This document shows positions 1-8,984 of a DNA stretch of 64,000 bases, piece by piece. The stretch comes from JAWWOW01 sp033851265 (GTDB lineage Bacteria > Actinomycetota > Actinomycetes > JAWWOW01). Below the pieces are notes generated by a model. It saw only the letters and a program-made list of their open reading frames with translations. It did not search any database and was not told the origin of the DNA. The translations under genes and the position numbers were made by a program. The stretch spans positions 1-64,000 of the forward strand of contig JAWWOW010000025.1 of assembly GCA_033851265.1 (NCBI GenBank), written 5' to 3'. How positions within the stretch are numbered: the first letter of the stretch is position 1; every line of letters begins with the position of its first letter.

Positions 1-136
1 CATAGCTGCAGGCTTTGCCCCGCCCACTACTGAGGGTGAAGCCTAGCGATTGACGGTTCGTCCGGCTGAACGACTGGCGCGTCAGCGGCTGCGCGACGTT
101 CGTGATTGCTCCATCAGGATCAGACCGACGTCGACC

Positions 137-349
137 TCATGTCATGTCAAAGTCGTGCTCGGCCTCCTTAGGTGCGTGACTTCGCTGGCTCTCGCTCAAC
201 GGGTTGGTGAGCGCCGAAACGAACTCGTGGGCAAGAGGCTCCGTGTTGACGGGCTGTTGTGCGATGAATTCGTTGATGTGGAGCACGGCCCAACTTAAAC
301 TCTCTTGCGATACCCGGATCGTCAGTTCGACTGAGTCCTTGTTCGCCAT
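137..349 (-). CDS. Small hypothetical protein (70 aa)
   Basis: I do not recognise this family. It is a short, acidic, soluble-looking protein without signal peptide or membrane segment; the first half (residues 6-45) reads as an amphipathic strand-helix unit and the tail is polar. The ATG start is supported by a GAGAGGAG ribosome site nine bases upstream on the minus strand, which is why I prefer it to the plus-strand shadow frames. It is divergent from the membrane protein that begins at about the same base, so one intergenic spacer would have to serve both. Confidence 0.5.
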   Translation of the reverse strand: MANKDSVELTIRVSQESLSWAVLHINEFIAQQPVNTEPLAHEFVSALTNPLSESQRSHAPKEAEHDFDMT

Positions 350-1065
350 TGGTTTGGCTCCTCTCGCTGCTCCGCTTACTACGTTTGGTTGACCATGAAC
401 AGCAGCCGAGTGGGACCGATCGCAAGCAGAACGGCTGGCTGGACAGGCCCACAGCCGTTCCTAGGATTCCAGACGTGGAGAGCCGTCGTCGACTTCGCGA
501 GGGACCAGCGGCATGGCTGGGTGCGCTTGCCGCGATTGGTCTCCTCGTCTTGACGAGTGTCTCGCTATACCTCCGCTACTCCGGTAACGGCGGCTCCAGT
601 TCAGATGACAGTTCTTGTGCGATCCCGTCCGATCTCGGGCCTAACGCCACCGCGCCGCCACAGCACCAGAGTTCACAGGTCGCGGTACCGAGAGATGTCA
701 ACGCCGCGGTGTTTAAAGATCCGGCGAGTAAGGGGCGCTTCCGAATCAGACTGTCGTGGCTTGAGCTGGATCCGCGTGCGACTGCCGAAATTGCGATCGT
801 CTATGGGCGCTACGGCACGCCCGCCCCTGATGGCAACGACTACGCAGTGTCTGGTGACCAGACGGTTCCCGGATCCGGGCAATGTGGTGAGTGGCTCCGG
901 GATCTCGGGGACAATTCGTTTGCCTACTTCGATGGGCTCGCTCCGGGTGAGCAGTATTGCTTTCGTGTGTGGGCCACCACCGAACACGGTGCAAACAGCC
1001 CGGCAACGCCATCAAGCCTGAGCTTGCCCGCATGCGTGATGACACCAAAGATTCCTCAGCCGTGA
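349..1065 (+). CDS. Membrane-anchored protein with fibronectin III-like domain
   Basis: A type II-like membrane protein: a short basic N-terminus, one membrane segment at about residues 54-74, then an extracytoplasmic region with a polar linker and a domain (about 125-230) that resembles a fibronectin type III fold, including a PGEQYCFRVWA strand. Function unknown. It is a paralogue of the next gene: both have the sequence R-E-G-P-A-[AT]-W just before the membrane segment. The start is uncertain; TTG at 349 is the longest, and GTG at 475 would give an N-terminus more like the paralogue. It overlaps the next gene by 34 bases, so the two are probably co-transcribed. Confidence 0.55.
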   Translation: MVWLLSLLRLLRLVDHEQQPSGTDRKQNGWLDRPTAVPRIPDVESRRRLREGPAAWLGALAAIGLLVLTSVSLYLRYSGNGGSSSDDSSCAIPSDLGPNATAPPQHQSSQVAVPRDVNAAVFKDPASKGRFRIRLSWLELDPRATAEIAIVYGRYGTPAPDGNDYAVSGDQTVPGSGQCGEWLRDLGDNSFAYFDGLAPGEQYCFRVWATTEHGANSPATPSSLSLPACVMTPKIPQP

Positions 1066-1730
1066 GCTCGGACGCTCCCAAGTCGTCGGGAGATGTACCA
1101 ACCCGATCGTGGATTCGAGAAGGTCCAGCGACATGGATTGCCGCGATTGCTGGCGTGCTGGCGCTAGGCCTCGGCTTGTACGAGACGGGCTTGTACCCGC
1201 ACCGCCACAAGCCTTCGCTTGCTGCCGCCTTGCAACATCCTGAGCCTTTGCCGAGTGTGCTCCCACGGGGCTTGCCGTTACGTGCCGGTCCGGTGATCCT
1301 GCCCGGAGACTCCTCCAACCAGTGCAGCAGTGTCTCCGGTGGGAATACTCCTGGTCTCTACTGCCTGGTGGCAGTTTTGGTGCGCGCAAACGATCCCCGC
1401 AAGACCTTCGTCGGCCTGCAGCAGTCGTATCGGCCCAACGGGCCCTGGACCGACTTCACGCACGCCATCACCCTGAAGTCGAATGACATCTCGACGAGCT
1501 ACCTCAACGCGGCTATTCAAATGCGGGCCCCCAGCGTCCTCTACCTACGGGCCTACGCCACGTTTGATGACGGCGAGCCGTATCTGCCGCGAAGCGCTCC
1601 TACCAGCGTCCTGGAAGTCCGTCTGTTAGCGAACGGAAAACTTGACTGCCCTCATCAACATCGAGTCAGCAGCAACGGCCAGACGACTGTCCTTTGCGGC
1701 TTCTCCGGTGGTCAAATCTATGGCGATTGA
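1032..1730 (+). CDS. Membrane-anchored protein, paralogue of preceding gene
   Basis: This 232-residue protein has a charged N-terminus, one membrane segment (about residues 32-50) and an extracytoplasmic domain with two cysteines and a YLRAYATF strand that matches the end of the fibronectin-like domain in the preceding gene. The shared REGPATW motif ahead of the membrane segment supports descent from a duplication. ATG 1032 is chosen because upstream in-frame sequence overlaps the preceding gene and reads unlike protein. Function unknown; the pair may act together at the cell surface. Confidence 0.6.
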   Translation: MRDDTKDSSAVSSDAPKSSGDVPTRSWIREGPATWIAAIAGVLALGLGLYETGLYPHRHKPSLAAALQHPEPLPSVLPRGLPLRAGPVILPGDSSNQCSSVSGGNTPGLYCLVAVLVRANDPRKTFVGLQQSYRPNGPWTDFTHAITLKSNDISTSYLNAAIQMRAPSVLYLRAYATFDDGEPYLPRSAPTSVLEVRLLANGKLDCPHQHRVSSNGQTTVLCGFSGGQIYGD

Positions 1731-1766
1731 GCGAAGCGGCCGGTGGCGCTAGGGCGAGTACGTTGA

Positions 1767-1916
1767 CTACGTTGCGCGCGAGCGGAGGTACGAGTCGTCG
1801 TTGTTGAAGAGGGCGAAGGACTCCCTCAAGTGTGGGATGTCAATGTCAGGCTGGTCGTAGGCCGCGAATGTCAACTCTGTAGTGACGCTGGCAATGAACC
1901 GAGCGAACTTCAGCAC
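1767..1916 (-). pseudogene. Short C-terminal gene fragment or small ORF (49 aa)
   Basis: A minus-strand reading frame from GTG 1916 to TAG 1767 encodes a protein-like sequence ending LRESFALFNNDDSYLRSR. It looks like the C-terminus of a larger alpha-helical protein, but upstream sequence in this frame is closed by a stop immediately before the GTG and the plus strand is occupied. It may be a decayed remnant or a small gene; I cannot assign a family. Confidence 0.25.
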
Positions 1917-2077
1917 CTACATGCGTTCCCAGCGACGGGCGACAACAGCAGCTGAACTTCGGAGCGCGGCGTCTGCTTGCAGAGTACGAGGACACTTACG
2001 GTGCAGCTTTGTTGCAACACGGTGAAACCGAGTTTTCTGCGGAAGCCCTGAGACGGCTTCGCAACTGGAGCAACTGA
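1898..2077 (+). pseudogene. Open fragment upstream of ApeA-like gene
   Basis: This frame is open from just after a TGA at 1895 to TGA 2075 and reads protein-like (for example RRLLAEYEDTYGAALLQ and AEALRRLRNWSN), but has no ATG, GTG or TTG start at its beginning. The most likely reading is the tail of a helical protein whose 5' part is lost. It lies directly upstream of the HEPN defence gene and may be the remains of a neighbour deleted when that cassette was inserted. Confidence 0.25.
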
Positions 2078-2157
2078 ACGCCAGTCGTGCTGCGCTGTCC
2101 GCCAACGTTGGTCGCGTGATGGACAACCCGCTGCTCATGGGAGTGGGACCATGCAGT

Positions 2158-3648
2158 ATGCGCGACGTTGAACTCTCGGGCTGGTGGTGGCTTCCGGACA
2201 AGCCCGCCCGACGCGTCCCCGGAACTCTGCGTTTCACATTGCATGAAGGAGCCGCACTGTGGCTCATCGGTGAACTGGATCCGCCACGTGCGCGCGACGG
2301 CGTTGTCACCTTCAGCGACTCCCGCGGACCCATTGCGTGGCCACTTGTCCACGGAATCGCACACGGGAAAGCAGTCAGTCTGCTGGGCTGCTTGCGGGGC
2401 GCGACGCCGCGTGACTTTGGCCTTCACGACGTTGCGGTTCGACAAGAGGTGTATGCGCATGCAGTGCTGATTGGTATCCATGTTGAGTCTCCGGAGGAGG
2501 CTGGCTTCGACGGCATCAACATTGGGATGGAAAACCTGCTGGCTTGGACGGGGCAGTCCGGACTGGGCACCAAGATCACCCAGCAGGCGGAGAGAATCAC
2601 CGACCACACCCTGAGCGCCACATCTCTGGAACCACTGACTGCCGAGCTATCCGACTGCCAAGTCGGGATCACGTTTTGGCACCGAACTGGTTTTGGGGCG
2701 ATGACGCGTGAAAGCAGCAGCATGGAGATTCGAGAGCGTGCAGAGTTAACATTGCGAGCTGGGGAACCTCGCTCAATCGAGGAGTGGCTGCAGTTTCACA
2801 AGCCCCTTCAGGATCTATTGACGCTAGCCACCGGTCGGGCAACGACTATCACCCATCTGCGCCTTCGACCGACAGTGTTCCTTGTCGAGCCCGATACACC
2901 TGTAGGCGAGGAGCATCTCGACGAGCAGGCTAGTCGCATACCCGACGTGGAATTGCTGATGAAACCGTTGGTCCAGCCGGACCCTGGCGCCCAGGCCCTG
3001 CATGAGCATCAGATGCTCTTCACGCTGAACGATGTGTCGTTTGAGGAGCTGCTGCCTCGCTGGGTCGCGTTGCACAACAAATTCGCTCCGGTGTGCCAGC
3101 TCTTGTTTGGCCTGCGATATCTCGATCCGGGCTATGTGCAGACCAAGTTCTCGATTGCTGTGACGGCTGCGGAGGCGCTGCATCGCCGGCTCGATCCGCC
3201 GCCACCAATTCCGTCGGAGGAGTTTGCTGAGCTACGGGAACGTCTGTTGGAAGTAACCCCCAAAGAACATCGTTCGAGGATTGGCGACATGTTGCGGCAC
3301 AACCAGCCGACGCTCAAAGAGCGACTAGTGGATCTGGTCGAAAGGGTGGGCGAAGAGGAGGTGGAGCGGTTTCTACCTGATGTGCCACTCTGGGCAAAGG
3401 CGGTTAAGGACACGCGGAACCGATTCGCGCATCATGACCCTGAGCAGGACACCCGCGAGTTTCCAGCCGAGGGCGTCCTGGCGTTGGCTGAGACAACGGC
3501 GGCGGTCACAACCCTCTGTCTGCTTCAACAGCTAGGCCTGCAGCAGGCCGTCATCCAGCGGGTGGTTGAGCGGCACGCGCACTACCGGTGGCTGGCGCGT
3601 TTGGCCCGGGAACTGCCGGATTGGATGGCATCGGCCACCCGGGGCTAG
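2158..3648 (+). CDS. ApeA-like anti-phage HEPN protein
   Basis: Likely a single-gene abortive anti-phage protein of the ApeA type. The N-terminal half (about residues 5-300) has the ApeA N-terminal domain signature, starting with GWWWLPD and a V-P-G-x-L strand. The C-terminal domain (about 330-470) is a HEPN domain of the ApeA class; its catalytic RNase motif R-x4-H is present as RNRFAH (R420, H425). HEPN domains with this motif are metal-independent RNases in other systems. ATG 2158 is preferred because GGGAGTGGGA lies nine bases upstream; GTG 2116 would add 14 residues. It stands alone on its strand. Domain assignment is from recognised sequence pattern, not a search. Confidence 0.75.
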   Translation: MRDVELSGWWWLPDKPARRVPGTLRFTLHEGAALWLIGELDPPRARDGVVTFSDSRGPIAWPLVHGIAHGKAVSLLGCLRGATPRDFGLHDVAVRQEVYAHAVLIGIHVESPEEAGFDGINIGMENLLAWTGQSGLGTKITQQAERITDHTLSATSLEPLTAELSDCQVGITFWHRTGFGAMTRESSSMEIRERAELTLRAGEPRSIEEWLQFHKPLQDLLTLATGRATTITHLRLRPTVFLVEPDTPVGEEHLDEQASRIPDVELLMKPLVQPDPGAQALHEHQMLFTLNDVSFEELLPRWVALHNKFAPVCQLLFGLRYLDPGYVQTKFSIAVTAAEALHRRLDPPPPIPSEEFAELRERLLEVTPKEHRSRIGDMLRHNQPTLKERLVDLVERVGEEEVERFLPDVPLWAKAVKDTRNRFAHHDPEQDTREFPAEGVLALAETTAAVTTLCLLQQLGLQQAVIQRVVERHAHYRWLARLARELPDWMASATRG

Positions 3649-3860
3649 GCGGCATCCAGATAGCCGGGTCCTCCCAGTGGTCGAGTCTCGAAGGTCGAAG
3701 TAAATGCCGGCGCTTGCCAAGGCGCTGTGAAGTCGCGACGTGCAACCGCATCGGACCGGTTCCGAGGCGCGGTGCGTGGACAGGGACGCACGTGACTGCT
3801 GCGCGGAAGTAACCCGCGGGAACTATGGACCCGGCTTCAGTGCAGGGATAGGTTGCGCTT

Positions 3861-4724
3861 ATGCGCAATCGTCCCCGGTTGGCAGTCAGACGCATTTGGT
3901 GTTCTCTCGGCGCCACTGTATTGGTAGCCACTGGTCTATTGGCCGCCTCGACGCCATCCGCATTGGCCGTCGACTGCGACACCGAATTTTTGGGATATCA
4001 CTACTCGATCGAGACGACCGGGACCGTCTCGGAGTTTAATAATCGGCCTGACGGTTGTTTCGAAGACCCGTACTTCGGCTGGGCTGGTACGAACGGCACG
4101 ATTATCGCCCCGGCACACTTCCCCGCCATGGCGACGACCTTCTATGACCACAGCCTGGGTTTCATAGAGAGCTCATTTAATAGCCCGGGCGGCTGGGTTC
4201 AGATCGGCTGGTATGGCGGCAGTGTCGGTGATTGCTCGATGAGTTGCGCTAGGCGGGCTAGTGGGCTCGGCAACTATCTGGAAGTAGTTACACCGACGCC
4301 ACCGACGTATTCGATATCAGTGTTGGACTTCCGTGGGCTGGCCTACAACTACGCGTCCGTGTACAACGTCGTCTACAATGCTGCTGGTTGTTGGAATGTT
4401 TATTACGACAACGGCACCTATCTTGGGAATGCCTGCGGTATGCCGTCATCGGGCTTCTCTGCCGCGGCTAGCGAGGTCGTAAACTGTCACGAGCAGGACT
4501 CTGGTTGTGGGTCCAGCAGCGCGGTCGAGATGCCGCTCACCTACTACGGCAACTCGAATCCCAACGTCAACGCGGCCTTGCGAATCAAGGGCTCAGGTGG
4601 CTACGAACCGTGGGATTCATCGCTCAGCGTCAATTACACCGTTCGATACGATGAACGGACCACCTCACCGACCTACTATCTGTCTGCCTTCAACGCATGG
4701 TATTACGTCAAAGCCTTTGATTAG
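3861..4724 (+). CDS. Secreted protein of unknown function (287 aa)
   Basis: It has a clear Sec signal peptide: basic MRNRPRLAVRR, a hydrophobic stretch at about 15-30 and a likely cleavage after ALA near residue 36. The mature part is rich in Tyr, Gly, Ser and Asn with several cysteines in pairs, as expected for a disulfide-bonded extracellular beta-sheet protein. I know no family for it. It is followed 24 bases later by a lipoprotein gene on the same strand, suggesting a shared transcript. The region is less GC-rich than the housekeeping half. Confidence 0.7.
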   Translation: MRNRPRLAVRRIWCSLGATVLVATGLLAASTPSALAVDCDTEFLGYHYSIETTGTVSEFNNRPDGCFEDPYFGWAGTNGTIIAPAHFPAMATTFYDHSLGFIESSFNSPGGWVQIGWYGGSVGDCSMSCARRASGLGNYLEVVTPTPPTYSISVLDFRGLAYNYASVYNVVYNAAGCWNVYYDNGTYLGNACGMPSSGFSAAASEVVNCHEQDSGCGSSSAVEMPLTYYGNSNPNVNAALRIKGSGGYEPWDSSLSVNYTVRYDERTTSPTYYLSAFNAWYYVKAFD

Positions 4725-4748
4725 CAGGCGGCAGGGGGCTGTTTCCAG

Positions 4749-5882
4749 ATGAAGCGTGGCACCTGTGCGGTGATGTTGCTGACCGTTCTGGTCGCTGGTT
4801 GCGGCACCCAGTCATATACGGCGGTTGATAAGCGTGCCTCAACTAACGACGTTGGATGGAAAACCGCTGAAGTGTCCGTGCCCGTCGGACCCAAGGCCGC
4901 TGTGTACGACGAGGGGACCGATTCCCTGTTAATCGTTGCGCGGCAGGTGACTGCGAAGCCCGAAACGGTTTCGCTCTACCGCTTTGAGATTGCGACGTCC
5001 AAGCTCACAGAGACAGTGCTCGGTGATGCAAAAGGTTACGTCCGCCCAGCCATTGCACACGGGGAGGATGGCTCAATCTGGGTGGCCTGGGGCCACGCGC
5101 TTCGACACATCAGCGGGAACGACATTGACAGCTGGGCGATACCTGACCCCGCTAAGACAGCCATTGAGAAAACGCAGGAACCCGAAATAGCAACAGACGC
5201 GATCAGCCTGGCAATCGCCCCTTCTGGCGACGTGTGGGTCGCGGAGATCGGTGTCAGGACCGCAATGATTTTCTCGCCGGCGGCTCAGGAATGGTCGAAC
5301 TCGAAATCACTCGGCGTCGTGCCGCATAGCTTGAGCGACTTGGTGATCGAACCTGACGGTACGGTCAACGTGACTGGCGAGGACGTGCCTGGTGAGGACT
5401 CGTCCTCAGTGGCTCGACTGACCAGCACGGATGACGCGGGCACGGTATTCGGTAAGGCGTTGCACTTAGCTCTGACCGAGTCGGGCGGAGTGGTTGGCCT
5501 GGACAAGGGAACCGTTTCGGTCTACGAGTCTGGCAAGCTTGCGTCACAACCTGTGGTGGGGACAGCTAGCGTGCCGGGCAACTCCGGACTGACCGTGATT
5601 GGCGATGACGTCTGGTTCTGGTCTGACAGTACCGACGGCATCTTGTTGAATCGAGCGCTGCTTAAGGGTGGTGACACCCGGCAGTACAAGGTGCCGCTCA
5701 CCGAGCCACACAAAGTGCAAGGTCCAATTTCGCGCGGTGGGCATTTAAGTGGCGACGCGCTTCACTGGAACCCAAATATTCAGTCGATCGTGGCCGACGC
5801 TCATGGACAGATCTGGTTGCTTGCCCTATCAGCGCCTGCAGCGTCGCCGCTGGCATCCGAATTGATGACGCTCAAGAGCTAG
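4749..5882 (+). CDS. Lipoprotein, beta-propeller-like
   Basis: The signal peptide ends in a lipobox, VAGC (Cys18), so the protein should be lipid-anchored to the outer face of the membrane. The mature region contains recurring strands such as DGSIWVAWG, SGDVWVAEIG and DGTVNVTGE spaced roughly evenly, which resembles NHL/SMP-30-type beta-propeller blades (streptogramin-lyase-like). No catalytic residues can be assigned. It lies directly after the secreted protein gene and is probably cotranscribed. It could bind a ligand or wall component. Confidence 0.65.
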   Translation: MKRGTCAVMLLTVLVAGCGTQSYTAVDKRASTNDVGWKTAEVSVPVGPKAAVYDEGTDSLLIVARQVTAKPETVSLYRFEIATSKLTETVLGDAKGYVRPAIAHGEDGSIWVAWGHALRHISGNDIDSWAIPDPAKTAIEKTQEPEIATDAISLAIAPSGDVWVAEIGVRTAMIFSPAAQEWSNSKSLGVVPHSLSDLVIEPDGTVNVTGEDVPGEDSSSVARLTSTDDAGTVFGKALHLALTESGGVVGLDKGTVSVYESGKLASQPVVGTASVPGNSGLTVIGDDVWFWSDSTDGILLNRALLKGGDTRQYKVPLTEPHKVQGPISRGGHLSGDALHWNPNIQSIVADAHGQIWLLALSAPAASPLASELMTLKS

Positions 5883-6024
5883 CGGGTACCGCCCTCCGCC
5901 TAAAAGAACATCTTGTGGACCCATGTGTGTCGCCGGTGCTGCCGCGCGATACCGACGGCGTCTACCATGACGGCCCACTTCTTTCCTGACGAGCCGGAGC
6001 TGCATCGGCACGCTGGAGAGGGTC

Positions 6025-6240
6025 CTACTGGCGTTCTGGAGCGTCGGTGAGTAAGGCGCTCGGGTTAGTGGTGGTTCTGTCCACAGGGGGCTGAGCGGTC
6101 GTGTTGAGCCGTGCACGTCGGCCGGCCCGGGCCCAGGCGTGGACTTCGACGTCTCGCCACAGTGTCCAGCCGAAGCTTGGCCGAGGCCTTAGCGGCACGG
6201 CCTGGAACTCGCCACTACGTACGCCGCGCACAGTGAGCAT
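6025..6240 (-). CDS. Possible small ORF downstream of DUF3892 gene (71 aa)
   Basis: ATG 6240 follows the stop codon of the DUF3892 gene by one base, a spacing typical of translational coupling. The first 45 residues look protein-like (FGWTLWRDVEVHAWARAG), while the tail is low complexity. No family recognised. It could equally be chance open frame in a GC-rich spacer. Confidence 0.3.
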   Translation of the reverse strand: MLTVRGVRSGEFQAVPLRPRPSFGWTLWRDVEVHAWARAGRRARLNTTAQPPVDRTTTNPSALLTDAPERQ

Positions 6241-6241
6241 C

Positions 6242-6553
6242 TCAGAATCTAGGTAGCTGGCCGAGGTTGTCACTCTTAGTATTGTCTGGATCGGTTCGTA
6301 TGTACTTCTCGCCGGCAACGGCGATGATCGCGACCTCAGCGCCGTAGTTCCAGCTCTTGGTCGCCGAGTTCCAGACGATCGTCGCGAAGGTTGTGCCAGC
6401 TTCCAAGAGGCTGACGATGCGGGTTCTTGACGTTTCAGTGCCGCTGCCCACGGATTCTCCCTTGTCGGGGTGCGCCCGAACTTTGTCAATATGGGTCTCT
6501 GCCGCGTTGTATCGGACGGCCGAGATCAGGTAGTCGGCCCACTGAGATGCCAT
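6242..6553 (-). CDS. DUF3892 family protein
   Basis: A 103-residue protein with the DUF3892 signature: an N-terminal I-x-A-V strand, a central SLLEAGTTFATI segment and the C-terminal KYIRTDPDNTKSDNLGQLP motif. Family function is unknown; members are small and often sit in defence or mobile regions. The start at 6553 is favoured over 6559 and 6616 because AAGGAG lies six bases upstream of it. A second, more divergent copy with the same C-terminal motif occurs at 23774-24067, next to an RNase H gene. Confidence 0.75.
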   Translation of the reverse strand: MASQWADYLISAVRYNAAETHIDKVRAHPDKGESVGSGTETSRTRIVSLLEAGTTFATIVWNSATKSWNYGAEVAIIAVAGEKYIRTDPDNTKSDNLGQLPRF

Positions 6554-6657
6554 GCTCATCTCCTTAGAGATAGCTGGAAGGACGATCCGCCATTGCTCTG
6601 TTCGTTTTCGAGACATTATTCCCGATCGAGGACTGAAACCTGCACACCAAGGAAGCT

Positions 6658-6840
6658 CTAGGTAGTCTCCCGCCGGCTGGCGAAGCGCTCCTGGTACGTC
6701 GCGTTCGCCTTGAGTGCGGTGAGGATCTGCTGATAGGCGGGTCGCAGCCCAACGTCGACCATGTCTGCCCCGTGTTCTTCGAGATCAGCGCGGAGGTCTT
6801 GCACTGATCCTCGTTCGGGACCCGCAGAAACGACGTAATG
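6658..6840 (-). pseudogene. C-terminal remnant of an unknown gene
   Basis: The minus strand ends in protein-like sequence (VQDLRADLEEHGADMVDVG, then QQILTALKANATYQERFA) and a stop at 6658, but upstream the frame runs into the oppositely oriented hydrolase gene and loses coding character. The last 20 residues closely match a second remnant at 10475-10551 (QILTALETNTTYRERFA). Both therefore look like decayed tails of one gene family. Confidence 0.4.
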
Positions 6841-6872
6841 GTCTCGGGTACTGCGGCGCTTACCCGTATCAA

Positions 6873-7652
6873 GTGCGCTGGGATCCCGCGCAATGGGCCG
6901 AGGTCTACGACGCGCTGATTCGTCGCATCGGAGAGGACAGCTACCTCGACCAGTACATCGTTGCGTTCTTGAGCAGGTGGCGGCTGAACCGAGCACTGCG
7001 ATCGTTCGACAGCACGGTGCAGTCCCTGGCATTTGCAGCCTTTGTGCCGCCCTCGTCGGACGAGACGGGCGGCCCCGGTGAACCGGCTGAGCCGCCGCAA
7101 ACCCTGCCAGGGGCGCTTGTCGTTTCGACCATGATTCACGGCACCTGGGGATGGAAGGGAGATTGGTGGAGGTCCGGCTGTGACTTTCACAGGTTCGTGC
7201 TCCAGAACTACAGGCCGGATCTGTACAGCCGTGGCGCGAAGTTCAGTTGGAGTGGGGCCTACAGCGCGAGCCAGCGGCGGCAAGCCACACAAGACTTCCG
7301 TGATTGGGCCTACGAAGTTGCGCCGCATGGACTCCAAACAGTCTTCGCCCACAGCTACGGTGCTGAAGTCGCAGCCTTGGGGCTCGTCGCCGGCGCGGGC
7401 ATCCACGAACTGGTACTACTCAGCGCCCCTGCTACGGCGGTCATAGAAGACGTAATCCAGTCCGGAGTGCGCGTCGTTGACGTCCGCCTTCGTGTTGACC
7501 CGATCTTGGCTATCGCCCGGGCACGGCAACGCTTGCCGAGCCTGCCCAACGTCACCCCGGTGATTTTGAACGGCTGGCGGCTCGACCATGGTTCGACGCA
7601 TCGCCAGGCTGTTTGGCGACATGAGGACATAGGGCGTCGCGGCGGGTTGTAA
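6873..7652 (+). CDS. Alpha/beta hydrolase, possibly 5'-truncated
   Basis: The C-terminal part is an alpha/beta hydrolase: an HGTWG oxyanion-hole motif at about 88-92, a nucleophile elbow AHSYGAE near 150, and a late LDHGSTH histidine. The substrate is unknown. The first 60 residues have no hydrolase features. The only available start is GTG 6873, but the same frame stays open and protein-like for at least eight codons upstream (YCGAYPYQ) before meeting the oppositely oriented remnant at 6658-6840. The gene may have lost its original 5' end at a recombination joint. Confidence 0.6.
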   Translation: MRWDPAQWAEVYDALIRRIGEDSYLDQYIVAFLSRWRLNRALRSFDSTVQSLAFAAFVPPSSDETGGPGEPAEPPQTLPGALVVSTMIHGTWGWKGDWWRSGCDFHRFVLQNYRPDLYSRGAKFSWSGAYSASQRRQATQDFRDWAYEVAPHGLQTVFAHSYGAEVAALGLVAGAGIHELVLLSAPATAVIEDVIQSGVRVVDVRLRVDPILAIARARQRLPSLPNVTPVILNGWRLDHGSTHRQAVWRHEDIGRRGGL

Positions 7653-7715
7653 CGACCCAACGCGTGTCTGACTAGTCCTTTCTGACCTTGAACGCGTGGT
7701 TTCGGGGGCGCAATC

Positions 7716-8984
7716 ATGACATCAGTCACAGCACGCAGCATCGATGGGAATCCCGCCATGAATCAGTCATCGCTCAAGGCTCGGGTCATCTGTCTCGGGG
7801 CTGCCGCCGTACTGGGCGCTGGTCTTGTGCTGACCGCGACGATGCCTGCCCAGGCGGAGCAGACCTGGTCAGAACAAGAAGGCCACCACGGTGTGAATAC
7901 GTTCCAGAATTACCACAACGCATCTGGGATGGGGCCGCGCATCGATCCAGCGGCGTGGGTGCAGGTGTCGTGCAAGGTGTATGACCCCTACATCCAAAGC
8001 GTCAATCCTGACGGTTATTGGTATCGCATCGCGAGCAGTCCCTGGAACGACGCCTATTACTCGCCAGCGAACACCTTCATGAACGGTGACCCGTGGGACG
8101 GTCCGTACACGCACAACACGGACTTCAGCGTGCCCGACTGTGGCTCGACTCCGCCCCCTCCACCACCCCCGTCGCCATCGGTGACGCTGGCCCAGGGACC
8201 AACGGCACCCGAGGGTTATCGCTACGCCATCACGCTGAACAACTTTGCGTCTAACGCAGGAATTGGAATTAGCTGCTACGACAGCGCGAGTGCTGCCTTC
8301 TATCAGTTCACGCTCAACACTGATGGTTCAGGTCATGCGTTCACGCAGTCGTACTGCTATTCGAACGATGGGCCGGGCCATTGGGTGATCGCAAACGGCG
8401 TCGAGTCGAACCACGTCTCCTGGGGGCCTCGTAGCTCAGGAGGAGGAGGTGGTCAGTCCACCGGCTCAGGTTCGTCCTCGTCGGGCAGCTCCTCCCAAAC
8501 TGGCGGCGGAGGCACGCCGCCGACGGGGCAAACGAGCGCACCCGCTCCACCACGCTCGTTTGGATCGCGCCGTTGTGCGGGTGATCCGTCTGGGCACATC
8601 GTCGAACAACTTTCGGCTAGGCCAGACCCAGAGCACGATGGCTACAAGATCACGATCAAGCCGGGTGACAAGGGCGGGGTGTCTTGGTACGCCACAATCG
8701 GGAAGGTCACTGACGCCACGAATGACATGTGGGACATCGTTCGGCCCTGTGTAGCCGACCTGCCGCTGTCACTAACGAGCAGTCAGTCGACGAGCGTCTA
8801 CTACCAGCTGTACTGCCACTTCTACGACCAACGTGGGATCTGGCTTCCGTTCAATAACGCAACGTTTGCCGGCACGTATGACCTGGAGACGTGGCGACCC
8901 GCCTCGGTGATCCCGAAAGATAGCTTGGACCGGAGGTTGTTCTATGTCACGACGGGTTGCAACTGGGATGAAGGGAGCGACTAG
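7716..8984 (+). CDS. Secreted protein with C-terminal DUF2599-like domain
   Basis: A Sec signal peptide (hydrophobic core at about 25-45, cleavage after AQA) leads a 422-residue protein. The mature part has a Trp/Tyr-rich domain (about 50-140), a proline-rich linker, a second Cys-containing domain (about 165-235), a Gly/Ser linker, and a C-terminal domain with YQLYCHFYD, TYDLETWRP and a last cysteine, resembling DUF2599. These are typical of exported actinobacterial proteins with no known activity. ATG 7716 has a G-rich site seven bases upstream; ATG 7758 would give a more usual signal peptide length. Confidence 0.65.
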   Translation: MTSVTARSIDGNPAMNQSSLKARVICLGAAAVLGAGLVLTATMPAQAEQTWSEQEGHHGVNTFQNYHNASGMGPRIDPAAWVQVSCKVYDPYIQSVNPDGYWYRIASSPWNDAYYSPANTFMNGDPWDGPYTHNTDFSVPDCGSTPPPPPPPSPSVTLAQGPTAPEGYRYAITLNNFASNAGIGISCYDSASAAFYQFTLNTDGSGHAFTQSYCYSNDGPGHWVIANGVESNHVSWGPRSSGGGGGQSTGSGSSSSGSSSQTGGGGTPPTGQTSAPAPPRSFGSRRCAGDPSGHIVEQLSARPDPEHDGYKITIKPGDKGGVSWYATIGKVTDATNDMWDIVRPCVADLPLSLTSSQSTSVYYQLYCHFYDQRGIWLPFNNATFAGTYDLETWRPASVIPKDSLDRRLFYVTTGCNWDEGSD

